Shown: positions 5,138-5,823 of the stretch, piece after piece | Layout of the letters: every line of letters begins with the position of its first letter | How positions within the stretch are numbered: the first letter of the stretch is position 1 | DNA from: an uncultured Lachnospiraceae bacterium | GTDB taxonomy: Bacteria > Bacillota > Clostridia > Lachnospirales > Lachnospiraceae | Assembly: GCA_905235345.1 (NCBI GenBank) | Contig: CAJOLO010000099.1 | Span: 1 to 5,823 of the forward strand | Direction of reading: 5' to 3' | DNA length: 5,823 nucleotides | Position numbers and translations under genes: made by a program | Notes under the pieces: model-generated | What the model saw: only the letters and a program-made list of their open reading frames with translations | Databases searched by the model: none | What the model was told of the DNA's origin: nothing

Positions 5138-5823
5138 ATGGGTAATTTGATTATAATATTTATTATAATCGGTTCTGTATTGATGATTACCAACATAATA
5201 AGGTATATTCGCTTTTTGAGAACTACCCATGATGTATTATCTTCAGGGAGCAGACGTGACCGTGTGTGGAAATATACGGCTTTGGTTCTTCTGATTTTCT
5301 TTTTGATCGGATATCTTTTTATTGCCATATTCTCGAATCCTGATATGATGATGGCGATGATATTGTTTGGCGGAAGCATATTTGTTGCCATTGTGTTGAC
5401 TCTTGTGTTCAGTTTGTTGGATACGGCAAAGACAAGAAGTATTGATATAGCAGAAGTGCTGGTGGGAGTTATTGATGCCAGAGACCCTAACCTGAATGGT
5501 CACAGCAGACATGTGCAGGAGCTTACTATGTTGTTCTATCGTTATCTTCCGAACTGGATGAAAAATGCAATCAATCCGGTCAGTCTGGAATATGCGGCAC
5601 TTATGCATGATGTTGGAAAGCTGGGCGTTCCGGAGTCTATCCTTAACAAACCGGATAAACTTAATGAAGAGGAGTGGGATGTCATGCGGGATCACCCTCG
5701 GGTTGGGGTACAGATACTTGAACCGTTACATACATTTGATCATATAGCGGACTGGATTCTCTATCATCATGAGAGGGTTGACGGTAAAGGATATTATAAA
5801 CTTCAAGGGGATGAGATTCCGTT
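5138..5823 (+). CDS. Membrane-anchored HD-GYP-type phosphodiesterase (3' truncated)
   Basis: Predicted signalling phosphodiesterase, most likely acting on cyclic di-GMP, with the catalytic domain in the cytosol. The start is the ATG at 5138, seven bases after AGGGGA (5125-5130); an in-frame stop at 5099 limits any extension. The window contains 228 codons and ends inside the gene. Three hydrophobic segments (about 3-22, 47-65, 72-94) form a small membrane unit with no recognised sensor domain. The HD-GYP domain starts near residue 104: IDARDPNLNGHSRHV with H122, HDVGK with H157, D158 and K161, then LGVPESILNKPDKLNEEEW (162-180), H186 in RDHPRVG, and HHERVDGKGYY at 210-220. The last motif has GYY where the family name motif has GYP. 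Metal-binding residues seen so far are intact, so activity is expected. The remaining C-terminal part of the domain lies outside the window. Confidence 0.9.
   Translation, partial: MGNLIIIFIIIGSVLMITNIIRYIRFLRTTHDVLSSGSRRDRVWKYTALVLLIFFLIGYLFIAIFSNPDMMMAMILFGGSIFVAIVLTLVFSLLDTAKTRSIDIAEVLVGVIDARDPNLNGHSRHVQELTMLFYRYLPNWMKNAINPVSLEYAALMHDVGKLGVPESILNKPDKLNEEEWDVMRDHPRVGVQILEPLHTFDHIADWILYHHERVDGKGYYKLQGDEIP

Overview
The window looks like a piece of a moderately AT-rich Gram-positive Clostridia chromosome, most likely Lachnospiraceae (for example Butyrivibrio, Roseburia or Coprococcus relatives). This rests on the fused CobA-HemD protein, frequent AGA/AGG/ATA codons, strong GGAGG-type ribosome binding sites, extended -10 promoters and a tetrapyrrole-precursor gene order. 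The genus is an inference. All five genes lie on the + strand, and I see no convincing gene on the - strand, no RNA gene, no CRISPR array and no mobile element.

Layout: (1) 1-1359, the 3' part of a fused uroporphyrinogen-III C-methyltransferase / uroporphyrinogen-III synthase (cobA/hemD), whose two domains are joined by an Asp-rich linker with a 12-residue tandem repeat. (2) 1360-1461, a short gap with a good extended -10 promoter element for hemB. (3) 1462-2442, hemB, zinc-type porphobilinogen synthase. (4) 2443-2600, a repeat-rich gap with two different short tandem direct repeats and several small inverted repeats. (5) 2601-3875, hemL, glutamate-1-semialdehyde aminomutase. (6) 3887-5074, a cytosolic M19 (renal-dipeptidase family) metallopeptidase, 11 bases after hemL and carrying a low-complexity insertion. 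(7) 5075-5137, a short gap with a plausible promoter and an AT-rich palindrome. (8) 5138 to the right edge, a membrane-anchored HD-GYP phosphodiesterase-like protein, cut off by the window.

How they work together: HemL makes 5-aminolevulinate, HemB condenses two of these into porphobilinogen, and CobA-HemD closes the macrocycle to uroporphyrinogen III and methylates it to precorrin-2. HemC, needed between HemB and HemD, and HemA, needed before HemL, are not in the window and are probably upstream. The cobA fusion points to siroheme or cobalamin as the product rather than protoheme, but no later-step gene is visible. The dipeptidase shares the operon by position, with no known pathway role. 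The HD-GYP gene has its own promoter signals and is probably a separate signalling unit (cyclic-di-GMP turnover).

This is mostly an ordinary housekeeping region and I did not find a clearly new system. The points most worth a second look are the repeat-rich hemB-hemL gap, the low-complexity insertions in two neighbouring enzymes, and the GYY variant of the HD-GYP motif.
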